Shown here: piece after piece, positions 25,980 through 34,340 of the stretch
Layout of the letters: every line of letters starts with the position of its first letter
Position numbering within the stretch: position 1 is the stretch's first letter
Origin: Methylobacterium terrae
Lineage (GTDB): Bacteria > Pseudomonadota > Alphaproteobacteria > Rhizobiales > Beijerinckiaceae
NCBI RefSeq assembly: GCF_003173755.1
Contig: NZ_CP029553.1
Coordinates: 149,001 to 213,000, forward strand
DNA length: 64,000 bases
Direction of reading: 5' to 3'
Position numbers and translations under genes: made by a program
The notes under the pieces: model-generated
The model's database searches: none
Seen by the model: only the letters and a program-made list of their open reading frames with translations
What the model was told of the DNA's origin: nothing

Positions 25980-26672
25980 ATGCGGGCAGTGATGGACGGC
26001 CTTGGCCGCGCGATCCACCTCGATCGCCAGGGCCTGCTGATGCGCGGCGCCCGGGTGGCGCAGCTGGGGCTTCTCGGGACGCTGCTGCTGATCGGCGGCG
26101 CCACGACGCAGGGACAGACCCAGACCCTCGCGGCCCTGCCCGATGCCAGCGTGGCGATCGAGCGCGGCGGTGCGGCCAAGCCCGTGAGCGCCTGGACCGA
26201 CTTCTGCAACCGCTACCCGGCGGAATGCGCGGTCGACACCAAGGAGCCGACGGCGCTCACCATGACGCCGGCCCTCTGGCGCACGCTGACCGCGGTGAAC
26301 CGGCGCGTCAACGGCCGCATCCGCCCGATGATCGACCAGGACCATTGGGGCGTGGTCGACCGCTGGGACTTTCCGGACGACGGCCAGGGCGATTGCGAGG
26401 ATTACCAGCTCCTCAAGCGCCGCATGCTGGTCGAGCGCGGCCTCGCCCGCCGGGCCCTGCGCATGACCGTGGTGATCGACGAGATCGGCGAGGGCCACGC
26501 GGTCCTGATGGTCCGCACCGACCGCGGCGACTACATCCTCGACAACAAGACCAACGCCATCCTGCCCTGGCAGCGCACCGGCTACACCTACGTGAAGCGC
26601 GAGGGCCAGGACGGCCTCGCCTGGGTGGCGCTGAACGGCGTCGCCTCGCCGGTCACCACGGCGAATCGCTGA
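25980..26672 (+). CDS. Transglutaminase-like cysteine peptidase (BTLCP family), copy 2
   Basis: 230 residues. It has the same layout as copy 1: a hydrophobic N-terminal signal (LGLLGTLLLIGGATTQGQ), AWTDFCNRYPAECAVD, DHWGVVDRWDF, catalytic Cys in GQGDCEDYQLLKRRML, His in GEGHAVLMVRTDRGDYILDN, and a C-terminus ending in TTANR as in copy 1 (VTANR). The high similarity and adjacency indicate a tandem duplication. The leader carries a 7-bp hairpin (AGCTTGG 25940-25946 with CCAAGCT 25956-25962) and an AT-rich stretch near 25900 that may be a separate promoter. Confidence 0.9.
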   Translation: MRAVMDGLGRAIHLDRQGLLMRGARVAQLGLLGTLLLIGGATTQGQTQTLAALPDASVAIERGGAAKPVSAWTDFCNRYPAECAVDTKEPTALTMTPALWRTLTAVNRRVNGRIRPMIDQDHWGVVDRWDFPDDGQGDCEDYQLLKRRMLVERGLARRALRMTVVIDEIGEGHAVLMVRTDRGDYILDNKTNAILPWQRTGYTYVKREGQDGLAWVALNGVASPVTTANR

Positions 26673-26861
26673 CGGCGGCGCGGCCCTCGAAGGGGGTTCG
26701 AGCGAGCCTGACGGTGAGCACTGCCCCCGCTCGCCGCCCCCCCCAGAGCTGGCCGTCATCCTTCCACGGCGTTCACACGGAACCCGCGTCATTTCCGGCT
26801 CCGCGGGGCGGCCCAGGCACGACGCTGCGTGCTTGAAACGACGGGGCGAACCAGACAGCCG

Positions 26862-27191
26862 TCAGGCGCCCGAGACCAGGTGGGCCAGGTCGAGCACGAC
26901 GCGGCCCGAGACCAGGCTCCAGCCGCAGGCCAGCATCGTCGCCAGCATCACGAACGGGATCGGCCGCCCCTCGATGCGCCGGCCGCGCAGGGTGTTGCGC
27001 AGGATGATGAACGGCGCCCCGAAGGCGAGCAGCGGCAGCGAGGCCACGGCCACGAGGCCACCGCTCGACAGGAGCCCGAAGCTCGCCCGCCGCGCCGTCG
27101 CCCACTCGAAGGCGCTCGCCAGCAGGCCGGCGAAGGCGAGGCCGAGCACCAGGGTCTGCAGGTTCTCGATGGCGGAGGGCGAGAGGTTCAT
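26862..27191 (-). CDS. Small integral membrane protein, function unknown
   Basis: 109 residues with three hydrophobic segments at about 12-32, 42-62 and 80-105, separated by short basic loops (ATARRA, RNTLRGRRIEGR). Codon use matches the neighbours. The start at 27191 has AGGTAAAACTCC on the plus strand opposite it, meaning a weak purine-rich leader. No family is assigned with confidence. It is convergent with the second BTLCP gene across a 190-bp gap in which I see no further gene. Confidence 0.6.
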   Translation of the reverse strand: MNLSPSAIENLQTLVLGLAFAGLLASAFEWATARRASFGLLSSGGLVAVASLPLLAFGAPFIILRNTLRGRRIEGRPIPFVMLATMLACGWSLVSGRVVLDLAHLVSGA

Positions 27192-27266
27192 GGGAGGTAA
27201 AACTCCGGTCGGCGCGTTCGTCCCACCCTGCGCCGGACGCGATTTCGGGTTATGGTTAATTTTTCG

Positions 27267-27275
27267 TTATCCACA
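27267..27275 (+). promoter_or_regulatory. Perfect DnaA-box consensus (TTATCCACA), isolated
   Basis: The nine bases match the DnaA box exactly and lie in an AT-rich stretch (TTATGGTTAATTTTTCG) between two genes. No second box or origin-associated gene is seen, so this is more likely a DnaA titration or regulatory site, or chance, than an origin. Confidence 0.3.
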
Positions 27276-27444
27276 GGTCTTTGCGATCGATCCCATTGCG
27301 GGATTTGCCGCCGCATGGCGCGCCCGCGCCACAGAAATCCGCCGCGCACCCACGTTCCGGTAAGGAGCCGTTAACGGTCGAAGCCGAACGTTCGGGACAA
27401 TGCTCCTCCGCGGGCATCGATCGAACGAATCGGAGGCGGGCGCC

Positions 27445-28161
27445 ATGGGGCCTGCACTGAGCGCCGCTGCGGCGCGACTGGAACGGGATGAGTTTCGCGC
27501 GTCGCGGGTCGGCCGGCCGCCTTTTGGCGGGCAGGCCGGCCTGAGCCGGCCGGTCTCGGCCGACCGGCGCCTGATGCTCGCGGCCGCGCTCGGGCTCGCC
27601 GGCTCGCTCGGCCTCACGGGAATCGTGGCGGCCTGGCTCGCCCGCCCCCCCGCGCCCGCGAGCCCCGTGGTGGTGAGCGCCCTGACGCCCCGGCCGCTGG
27701 TCTTGCCGGCCGCCTGGCTCGTGCGGCCCGGCGCCGCCGAGGCGGCACACGAGCGGATCGACCTGGCGATTCCCTGGACCGAGTTGACCGGCACCGTCCT
27801 GCCCGGCCTGATGCGGGTGACCGCGACCCGGGCGCCCGAGACCGAGGCGCCGCTGAGCCCGGCGCGGCGCTACGCCCGCTTCCTCACCGCCGAGGCGCAG
27901 CCGACGGCCGGGGGCCTGATGCGCCGGCGCTTCCGGGCCGGCACGCCGTTCGAGGGCGAGGATCTCTACCTGGCGGAAGGCGAGGGCAGCCGGTTCGCGG
28001 CGCGCTGCACCACCGGGCGCGCGCCCGAGCCGGACGCCGCCTGCCTGAGCGAGATCCGGGTCGGCAGCCTCGCCCTGCGCCTGCGCTTCTCGGCCGAGCG
28101 GCTGCCGGCCTGGAGTGCCGGCCTCGCCGGGCTGGAGCGGGTGTTCGGCCCCGATCCATGA
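27445..28161 (+). CDS. Membrane-anchored protein of unknown function
   Basis: 238 residues from the ATG at 27445, and an in-frame ATG 45 bp earlier is possible. After ~45 hydrophilic residues there is one transmembrane helix (MLAAALGLAGSLGLTGIVAAWLA), then an Ala/Pro/Leu-rich periplasmic domain with EDLYLAEGEGSRFAARC and one later Cys (DAACLSEIRVGSLALRLRF), perhaps a disulfide. Base composition matches the genome. I recognise no family and the neighbours give no functional hint. Confidence 0.6.
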   Translation: MGPALSAAAARLERDEFRASRVGRPPFGGQAGLSRPVSADRRLMLAAALGLAGSLGLTGIVAAWLARPPAPASPVVVSALTPRPLVLPAAWLVRPGAAEAAHERIDLAIPWTELTGTVLPGLMRVTATRAPETEAPLSPARRYARFLTAEAQPTAGGLMRRRFRAGTPFEGEDLYLAEGEGSRFAARCTTGRAPEPDAACLSEIRVGSLALRLRFSAERLPAWSAGLAGLERVFGPDP

Positions 28162-28200
28162 CGGGCGGGGCCCCTCTCGTTCGGGACGACGTGTCCCGGA

Positions 28201-28413
28201 CTACTCGTCCAGGTCGGTGTCGAGGATCGCCATCGAGAAGTTGAACGAGCGGTCGCCGTCCTCGTCGTCGACCGACAGCACGCCGACGAATTCCTCGCCG
28301 ATATAGACCTCGGCCGAGTCCGTCTTCTTGGGACGGGCGACGAGGCGGATGTTGTGGTTCGCGAAAGTGCGGCGAAGGTAGCCTTCCACCTTCGTCATCT
28401 CGGTCTTGTTCAC
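28201..28413 (-). CDS. DUF3126 family protein
   Basis: 70 residues. It reads MNKTEMTKVEGYLRRTFANH followed by IRLVARPKKTDSAEVYIGEEFVGVLSVDDEDGDRSFNFSMAILDTDLDE, and the whole chain is the DUF3126 domain, a small acidic cytosolic protein conserved in Rhizobiales. Its function is unknown. It lies upstream-to-downstream with cysE on the same strand across a 216-bp gap in which no other gene is seen. Confidence 0.88.
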   Translation of the reverse strand: MNKTEMTKVEGYLRRTFANHNIRLVARPKKTDSAEVYIGEEFVGVLSVDDEDGDRSFNFSMAILDTDLDE

Positions 28414-28629
28414 GCTGACCTCTTCACGCGCTTGCGGATCCCCCGCACCCCGAGCGGGCGCGGGATCATGCCGCCTTCAACGAGGATCCCGGCCTGCGGG
28501 CACGGGATGCGACGACGCCCCTCCCCGCCGGCCGGGCCACGGGGACGACCAACCGGAACGGCCCACGGGGTCTCTCGGGGCGATGGATCCCCGCCTTGCC
28601 ACGGCGGGGCCGGGCGGGCAAGGCGGCTT

Positions 28630-29565
28630 TCAGATGCCGTCCATCAGGTGGATGAACTGGTCCATCGCGCGGGCCGGGTCGGAGCAGCCGGCCGAGCCGA
28701 CGACCCGGGCCGGCACGCCCACCACCGTGGTGCAGGGCGGCACGGCCTGGAGCACCACCGAACCGGCGGCGACCCGGGCGCGGGCCCCGACCTCGATGTT
28801 GCCGAGGATCTTGGCGCCGGCGCCGATCATCACGCCCTGGCGGATCTTCGGATGGCGGTCGCCGCCGTGCTTGCCGGTGCCGCCGAGGGTGACGTCGTGC
28901 AGCATCGAGACCTCGTCCTCGATCACCGCCGTCGAGCCGACGACGAGGCCGGTGGCGTGGTCGAGGAAGATGCCGCGGCCGATCCGCGCCGCCGGGTGGA
29001 TGTCGGTCTGGAACACCTCGGAGGACCGGCTCTGGAGGTAGAGCGCGAGGTCGCGCCGGCCGCGCGTCCACAGCCAGTGGCCGAGGCGATGCGCCTGGAT
29101 GGCGTGGAAGCCCTTGAAGTAGAGCACCGGCTCGATCGCCCGGCCGGCGGCCGGATCGCGGTCGATGACCGCGCCGATATCGGCCCGGAAGGCCTGGCCG
29201 ATGCCGGGATCGTCCGCCACCGCCTCGCCGAAGCTCTGGGCGATCAGGTCGGCGGTGAGTGCCGGGTGGCCGAGCCGCGAGGCGACCCGGTGCGCCACCG
29301 CCGATTCGAGGGTGGCGTGGTTGAGGACGCTCGCGAAGAGGAACGAGGCCAGGCGCGGCTCGTCGCGCATCACGGCCTCGGCCTCCTGGCGCAGCCGCCG
29401 CCAGACCGGATCGACGGTGCCGGCGACCGGGTCGGCGCCGGGATTCGTGGGCGCGGGGCTGAACGACAACGGCCTTCTCCTCGGCAGGGACGAAGCGCGG
29501 AAACTCTCCTCCCGCCGGTCCTGGATGGGAACGCCGTCACGCGTGACCGCATCGTCCCCGGTCAT
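28630..29565 (-). CDS. cysE: Serine O-acetyltransferase
   Basis: 311 residues. An N-terminal helical SATase domain (VWRRLRQEAEAVMRDEPRLASFLFASVLNHATLE) is followed by a left-handed beta-helix of hexapeptide repeats: FQTDIHPAARIGRGIFLDHATGLVVG with the catalytic His, then KIRQGVMIGAGAKILGNIEVG. The C-terminal tail ends MDQFIHLMDGI, and the terminal Ile is what the family uses to bind cysteine synthase. It makes O-acetylserine from serine and acetyl-CoA for cysteine synthesis. It is probably feedback-inhibited by cysteine. Confidence 0.93.
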   Translation of the reverse strand: MTGDDAVTRDGVPIQDRREESFRASSLPRRRPLSFSPAPTNPGADPVAGTVDPVWRRLRQEAEAVMRDEPRLASFLFASVLNHATLESAVAHRVASRLGHPALTADLIAQSFGEAVADDPGIGQAFRADIGAVIDRDPAAGRAIEPVLYFKGFHAIQAHRLGHWLWTRGRRDLALYLQSRSSEVFQTDIHPAARIGRGIFLDHATGLVVGSTAVIEDEVSMLHDVTLGGTGKHGGDRHPKIRQGVMIGAGAKILGNIEVGARARVAAGSVVLQAVPPCTTVVGVPARVVGSAGCSDPARAMDQFIHLMDGI

Positions 29566-29622
29566 AGCGTGGAGCGGCGCACCCGGTTCATCAAGCCCCC
29601 GCGGCGCGGGTCAGGGCTGCCG

Positions 29623-30348
29623 TCAATCCCCGTCCGGGCGAAACACGTAGCCCATGCCGCGCACCGTCTTGATGAAGCGCGGGTTGCCCGGATCGGGCTC
29701 GACCTTCTTGCGGATGCGGTTGATCCGCACGTCGATCGCCCGGTCGAACGCCTCGGGGTCGCGGGCATCCGCCAGGTCGAGCAGCCGCTCGCGGGTCAGC
29801 ACCCGCTTCGGGTTGTCGAGGAAGGCCTTGAGCAGGGCGTATTCCGAGCGGGTCAGGATCTGCTCGGTCCCGGCCTCGTCGCGCAGGCGCAGCGTCTCGG
29901 TGTCGACGATCATCCGGCCGAAGCGCACGCCGGTGCCGGGGGCCGTCGCGGGTTCGGGGAGCGCGGCGCGCGTCTGCGCCGCCCGGCGCAGCACCGAGCG
30001 GATCCGGGCCACGAGCTCGCGCAGCTCGCAGGGCTTGGGCAGGTAGTCGTCGGCGCCGAGTTCGAGGCCGACCACCCGGTCGATCGGGCTCGCCGTCGCG
30101 GTCAGCATGATGATCGGAATCGTCGAGCGGCCCTTGAGATCGCGCACGATCGAGAGCCCGTCCTCCTCCGGCATGTTGAGGTCGAGGACGATCAGGTCCG
30201 GGGCGACCTCGGCGAGCCTCTGGCGCAGGGCGCGGCCGCCGTCGCACAGGCTGACCTCGAAGCCGTGCATCCGGAGGTAGTCGCCCACCATGGCACGGGC
30301 ATCGGCCTCGTCGTCGACCACGACGACGTGCGGCGCCGGTCCCGTCAT
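29623..30348 (-). CDS. OmpR/PhoB-type response regulator
   Basis: 241 residues from the ATG before TGPAPHVVVVDDEADARA. The receiver domain (1-120) has the acidic pair at 12-13, phosphoacceptor Asp56 in DLIVLDLNMPEEDG, Thr in IIMLTATAS and Lys in LPKPCELREL. The winged-helix output domain is at ~140-235 (LTRSEYALLKAFLDNPKRVLTRERLL, AIDVRINRIRKKVE, FIKTVRGMGYVF). It is a DNA-binding regulator. No orthodox kinase is adjacent on this strand, but a REC-DUF3369-kinase lies 770 bp away in the opposite direction and is a possible partner. Confidence 0.92.
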   Translation of the reverse strand: MTGPAPHVVVVDDEADARAMVGDYLRMHGFEVSLCDGGRALRQRLAEVAPDLIVLDLNMPEEDGLSIVRDLKGRSTIPIIMLTATASPIDRVVGLELGADDYLPKPCELRELVARIRSVLRRAAQTRAALPEPATAPGTGVRFGRMIVDTETLRLRDEAGTEQILTRSEYALLKAFLDNPKRVLTRERLLDLADARDPEAFDRAIDVRINRIRKKVEPDPGNPRFIKTVRGMGYVFRPDGD

Positions 30349-30506
30349 CGTGCCGCCCGCAGGCGGGACGCCCGCCCCGATCCGCGCCTCGTCCTCATCC
30401 CGCATCCCCGTGCCGGAGCGGCCCCGAAAGCCCGGGGCGCCGGAGCCCGACAATGCCGCGCCGGACGCCGTCCGTCCACGTGCCGCAGGAGGAGTCGTGG
30501 GCGCTG

Positions 30507-30544
30507 CAAGACTCTTGTCCTCAAGCAAGACTCTCGTCCTCAAG
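30507..30544. repeat. 19-bp direct tandem repeat, one mismatch
   Basis: CAAGACTCTTGTCCTCAAG (30507-30525) is followed at once by CAAGACTCTCGTCCTCAAG (30526-30544). It lies between the response regulator start and the small gene at 30581-30808. A third, weaker start (AAGACCCTCC) follows. Confidence 0.85.
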
Positions 30545-30580
30545 AAGACCCTCCGCTGGCGAACGCACCGGAATGCAGCG

Positions 30581-30808
30581 TCAGGCGAGGATGCCGGCGA
30601 GGCGCGCGGCGATCCGGGCACGGGAGGCGGCCGAGAGCGCGCCCGGCGCCTCGGCCTCGATCAGGGCGGCGATCTGGGCCAGGTTCGGGCCGCGCGGACG
30701 CGAATCCTGGAGAAGGGCGTTCAGGGCATCGAGGTCGCGCCGCCAGGGTGCGTCCTCCGACAGGGGAGTGGCGCTGGCACCGACTTGTCCCGGGACCACG
30801 TGAAGCAT
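30581..30808 (-). CDS. Small alanine/arginine-rich protein, function unknown
   Basis: 75 residues from an ATG at 30808 with a strong CGGAGG six bases upstream. The frame extends upstream of this ATG but reads as arginine-rich nonsense. The sequence MLHVVPGQVGASATPLSEDA continues into two predicted amphipathic helices (RRDLDALNALLQDSR, IAALIEAEAPGALSAASRARIAARLAGILA). It has no membrane segment or cysteine. It lies between two signalling genes and could be a small regulator or adaptor, but nothing shows this directly. Confidence 0.55.
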   Translation of the reverse strand: MLHVVPGQVGASATPLSEDAPWRRDLDALNALLQDSRPRGPNLAQIAALIEAEAPGALSAASRARIAARLAGILA

Positions 30809-31118
30809 GGCGTGCCTCCGTTCACTGCAAGCGCGGCGCTTGTAGGCGGGTTCTGTTACTCGAGCATTGCATCCCGATCCGTGGCGACGGCGATGTGCTC
30901 TCGCGCACCAGACGCGACGTCTCCTCGACCGCGCGCGCCGAAATCGTCGCGGGTGCCGTCTCAAGACGCGGCCGCTCCGTCGATCGGTCGCGACCGGGGG
31001 ATTCGAAGGAAGCGGGGCCCGTCGTCCGTCGCCACCTTGTCGTCATGCCGCCGAGCCGCCAGGATGGAGGTCTCACGCCTTGCGGACAAGTCCGCGCCGC
31101 CGGCGTCACGGACGGTCG
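30809..31118. other. 310-bp divergent intergenic region
   Basis: This separates the minus-strand small gene from the plus-strand hybrid kinase, so it should carry both promoters. It is slightly less G+C-rich around 30840-30880. I see no gene, strong hairpin or clear promoter hexamers. Confidence 0.5.
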
Positions 31119-32867
31119 ATGAACGACGACGACATCCTGCTCCTGCTGCCGGACGACGAATCCGGCGAGACCCTGCCCGCCGCCTCATGGCTGGTGATGG
31201 TGGTCGACGACGATCCCGCGGTGCACGAGGGTACCCGCTTCGCCCTGTCGGGCTACAGCCTCGACGGCGCCGGGCTCGAGCTCGTCTCGGCCTATTCGGC
31301 GGCGGAGGCCAGGTCCCTGCTGTCGGCCCGCCGCGGCGTCGCCGTGATCCTGCTCGACGTGGTGATGGAGACCGACGACGCGGGCTTGCGGCTCGTCGAC
31401 TTCATCCGGCGCGAGCTGAAGGACGAGACCGTGCGCATCATCCTGCGCACCGGCCAGCCCGGCCAGGCGCCGGAGCGGCGGGTCATCGTCGACTACGACA
31501 TCAACGACTACAAGGCGAAGACCGAGCTCACCGCCGACAAGCTGTTCACCAGCCTGACCGCGGCACTCCGCGCCTATCAGCAGCTCAAGCGCCTGGAGGA
31601 GACCCGGCGCGGGCTCGAGATCATCGTCGACGCCGCCCCGATGCTGCTCGACTACAAGTCGATGCAGCGGCTGGCCGAGGGCGTGCTGACCCAGGTCGGC
31701 TCGCTGCTCAACGTCGCCTGCGAGGGCATCCTGGTCCTGCGCGAGCAGACCGGGCCGCAGGACGCGGTCAGCGTGCTCGCGGGCTCGGGCTGCTACCAGC
31801 ACCTCGTCGGCGGGGACGGGGCGAGGCCCCTCGACGACGACGTGCGGGAGATCGTCGCCCGCGCCTTCGCCGAGCGGCGCCACACCTTCGGCGACCGGTG
31901 GTCGACGCTCTACGTCCACACCGCCAGCGGCAGCGAGATCGTCGCCCTCCTGAAGGCGGACCGCTCGCTGTCGGAGACCGACTGCGCCCTGATCGCGCTG
32001 TTCACCTCCCGGCTGTCGGTCGCCTTCGACAACGTGATCCTCTACGAGCGCCTGCAACGGGCCAATATCGGCCTGGAGCAGCGGGTGGTGGAGCGCACCG
32101 CCGAGCTGATGCGGGCCAATCGCCGGCTCGCGATGCAGCGCTCGGACCTGCGGCGCGCCAACCAGCTCAAGACCGAGATCCTCGGCACGGTCGCCCACGA
32201 CCTGAAGAACCCGCTCGCCGTCATCCTCGGCCGGGCCGAGATGCTGGGCGACATGATCGAGGCGCGGCCGCAGCCGACCGAGGCGATGCACGCCCAGATC
32301 GGCCACATCCGCGAGACGGCGCGCCGCCTCACCGGCATGATCGAGACCCTGATCGCCGATGCGATGAACGACGCCCTCGACATCGCGCTCCGGCGCGAGC
32401 CGGTCGATTTCGCCGCCCTCGCCCGGGAGGTGTCGCAGGCCAACGCGCCGCTCGCCGAGACCAAGAGCCAGACCCTGCGCTCGCAGATCCCCGACAGCCT
32501 CTATCTCTGCGGCGACGCCGAGCGCCTGCGCGAGGCGATGGACAACCTGATCTCGAACGCCATCAAGTACTCGCCTGTCGGCGCCGAGATCGTCGTCACG
32601 GTGGCGCGCGAGGCGGTCGATACGATCTACGCCGTGCGCGACCACGGGCCCGGCCTGTCGCCGGAGGACAATGCCCGCCTGTTCGGCCGCTTCCAGCGCC
32701 TCTCGGCCAAGCCCACCGCCGGCGAGGGCTCGACGGGCCTGGGGCTGTCGATCGTCAAGCGCATCGCCGAGCTGCACGGCGGGCGGGCCACCGCCGAGTC
32801 CCACGCGGGCGAGGCGGGCTCGACCTTCGCGATCCGGCTGCCGAACATCGCCACCGAGGTGCTGTGA
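31119..32867 (+). CDS. REC-DUF3369-histidine kinase hybrid sensor
   Basis: 582 residues. The ATG before NDDDILLLLPDDESGE is chosen because the receiver follows directly. The receiver spans ~28-150, with Asp80 in VAVILLDVVMETDDAG as phosphoacceptor. The DYDINDYKAKTELTADKLFT motif near 130-150 leads into the DUF3369 sensor domain (~150-330). HisKA has His360 in TVAHDLKNPLAVI. The HATPase shows DNLISNAIKYSP (N box), DHGPGLSP (G1) and GSTGLGLSIVKRI (G2). DUF3369 is commonly joined to HD-GYP outputs, and here it drives a kinase. It is soluble, with no membrane helix seen. Confidence 0.92.
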   Translation: MNDDDILLLLPDDESGETLPAASWLVMVVDDDPAVHEGTRFALSGYSLDGAGLELVSAYSAAEARSLLSARRGVAVILLDVVMETDDAGLRLVDFIRRELKDETVRIILRTGQPGQAPERRVIVDYDINDYKAKTELTADKLFTSLTAALRAYQQLKRLEETRRGLEIIVDAAPMLLDYKSMQRLAEGVLTQVGSLLNVACEGILVLREQTGPQDAVSVLAGSGCYQHLVGGDGARPLDDDVREIVARAFAERRHTFGDRWSTLYVHTASGSEIVALLKADRSLSETDCALIALFTSRLSVAFDNVILYERLQRANIGLEQRVVERTAELMRANRRLAMQRSDLRRANQLKTEILGTVAHDLKNPLAVILGRAEMLGDMIEARPQPTEAMHAQIGHIRETARRLTGMIETLIADAMNDALDIALRREPVDFAALAREVSQANAPLAETKSQTLRSQIPDSLYLCGDAERLREAMDNLISNAIKYSPVGAEIVVTVAREAVDTIYAVRDHGPGLSPEDNARLFGRFQRLSAKPTAGEGSTGLGLSIVKRIAELHGGRATAESHAGEAGSTFAIRLPNIATEVL

Positions 32868-33216
32868 GCGCGCCGAGTTGCCTGTCGGTCAGGGAGCCAT
32901 ACAAGCACAGCTCTGGAGGGGGACGGGGGCTGCTAACCCCGCCCCCTTTGACGCTCCGACTACCCGAGCTGTACGCGGAGGATCAGTGTCACGCTGGTCC
33001 TCCGCACTCGTTCATAGACCATCAAAACGCGAAAGCGTGGCCGAAACCACCCCGTCGTCGCCTCCTGGGTTCGTGACCGGCGGGGTTCTCGCCCGGAGAC
33101 GCCCGGCCGCCTGCCGGGCGCGGGGCCGTGACGCCCTGGCGCTCTTTCGCTCGATCACGACGTCGGATGACCAAGGGTCAGGCGCATCGGCAAGCCGTAG
33201 CCGACGCGGCGCCGCC
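32868..33216. other. 349-bp convergent intergenic region
   Basis: This lies between the hybrid kinase (plus) and fdsD (minus). It holds a probable terminator at 32917-32949 and an 8-bp perfect hairpin CGCCCGGC...GCCGGGCG at 33100-33120 without a T-tract, which may serve the fds operon. I see no gene. Confidence 0.5.
32917..32949 (+). terminator. Hairpin terminator after the hybrid kinase
   Basis: AGGGGGACGGGG can pair with CCCCGCCCCCT around GCTGCTAA with one bulged A, and is followed by TT. It lies 50 bp past the kinase stop, so it probably ends that transcript. Confidence 0.55.
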
Positions 33217-33507
33217 TCACCCCGCGTCGCTCGCCCCGAGCCCCTGCTCGTGCGGGTCCGTCACCGCGTCCCGGATCGGGCTCTTCGCCTTCGGGGTGAT
33301 CTTGAGGGCGGTGAGCGCCAGCGGGTCGAGGCCGTGATCCGCCTCGCCGCAATGGGCGACGAGCTGGTCGCGCATCCGCGGGGTCCAGAACGCCACGATG
33401 TGCTTGTGGATGCCCGCCACCGCCTCGTCCTGCGGGTAGGAGCGGAAGAACGCGGCGATCTGGTTCGCCATGCGGACGAGCTTCTCGTTGGGATCGACGG
33501 CGCTCAT
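33217..33507 (-). CDS. fdsD: NAD-dependent formate dehydrogenase delta subunit
   Basis: 96 residues from the ATG of MSAVDPNEKLVRMANQIAAFF. An ATG 15 bp upstream in frame is an alternative. The FdsD hallmarks are the N-terminal KLVRMANQIAAFFRSYPQDEAVAGIHKHIVAFWTPRMR and LDPLALTAL near the C-terminus. In related bacteria the delta subunit is needed for a stable, active molybdenum formate dehydrogenase complex. It is the last gene of the fds operon, 11 bp after fdhD. Confidence 0.92.
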   Translation of the reverse strand: MSAVDPNEKLVRMANQIAAFFRSYPQDEAVAGIHKHIVAFWTPRMRDQLVAHCGEADHGLDPLALTALKITPKAKSPIRDAVTDPHEQGLGASDAG

Positions 33508-33518
33508 GTGCGAAACAC

Positions 33519-34340
33519 TCACGGAACGGTCAGGCGCTCGGGCGCGGTGAACAGGGTGACGGTGTCGTGGCGGGCGATCGCCGCGAGCGTCAGGCCGTGG
33601 AGCGCGGCGCGCTCGACGGCGAGCGAGGTCGGAGCCGAGATCGCCACCAGGATGGCGGCGCCGAAGCTCGCCGCCTTCTCGACCATCTCGAACGAGCAGC
33701 GACTGGTGATGACGAGGAAGCCGTCCTCGGGCCGGGCGCCGGCGCGCAGGAGCGCGCCGATCAGCTTGTCGAGGGCGTTGTGGCGCCCGACATCCTCGCG
33801 CACCGCGACGACGTGGCCGTCGCGGTCGGCCCAGGCGGCGGCGTGGACCGCGCGGGTCTCGCGGCCGAGCACCTGGAGGTCGTCGAGGGCCCTCACCGCC
33901 CGCTCGACCGCCGACAGGGAGACCGTGACTCCTCGCGCCGAGCGCCGCTCGGCGCGCGGGATGTCCTTCAGGTCGTCGATGCCGCAGACCCCGCAGCCGG
34001 TGCGGCCCGACAAAGCCCGCTTGCGGGCGAGGTGCTCGCGCAGGCGCCCCGGGGCGAGGTCGACGACGAGGCGCAAGCCCCCCTCCCCGGCCTCGACCAC
34101 GGCACCGCGGATCTCGTCGGCGCTCGCCACGACCCCTTCGGTCAGGCTAAACCCGTAGGCGAAATCCTCGAGGTCGGCCGGCGTCGTCATCATGACGGCG
34201 TAGGGCACGTCGCCGTAGATCACGTTCACCGGGGTCTCGACGGCGAGCGGACGAGTCCCGTCCCGCCCCTCGCCGCGCCCGTAGGCGACGACGCGGGTCG
34301 CGACGGAGACGCTCGTCGCGACGCCGCTATTCTGCGGCAT
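33519..34340 (-). CDS. fdhD: FdhD formate dehydrogenase sulfurtransferase / cofactor chaperone
   Basis: 273 residues, with the start at MPQNSGVATSVSVATRV overlapping the fdsA stop by 14 bp. VETPVNVIYGDVPYAVMMTTPADLEDFAYGFSLTEGVV is the FdhD N-terminal signature. The catalytic GCGVCG puts cysteines at 116 and 119, and EDVGRHNALDKLIG follows. FdhD transfers sulfur to the bis-MGD cofactor before it enters the alpha subunit. Its place between fdsA and fdsD, inside the operon, is the standard fdsGBACD order. Confidence 0.94.
   Translation of the reverse strand: MPQNSGVATSVSVATRVVAYGRGEGRDGTRPLAVETPVNVIYGDVPYAVMMTTPADLEDFAYGFSLTEGVVASADEIRGAVVEAGEGGLRLVVDLAPGRLREHLARKRALSGRTGCGVCGIDDLKDIPRAERRSARGVTVSLSAVERAVRALDDLQVLGRETRAVHAAAWADRDGHVVAVREDVGRHNALDKLIGALLRAGARPEDGFLVITSRCSFEMVEKAASFGAAILVAISAPTSLAVERAALHGLTLAAIARHDTVTLFTAPERLTVP

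Noticed and set aside
27267..27275. A replication origin around the DnaA box
   Set aside because: Only one box is present, with no cluster, no AT-rich unwinding element of useful length and no origin-linked genes.
28354..31122. A 922-codon plus-strand open frame over cysE and the response regulator
   Set aside because: Both minus-strand genes have full catalytic or phosphoacceptor motifs. The plus reading is composition-driven.
33100..33120. 8-bp hairpin CGCCCGGC...GCCGGGCG as a terminator of the fds operon
   Set aside because: It is short, lacks a T-tract on the minus strand, and lies about 100 bp beyond the fdsD stop. I mention it only within the intergenic entry.
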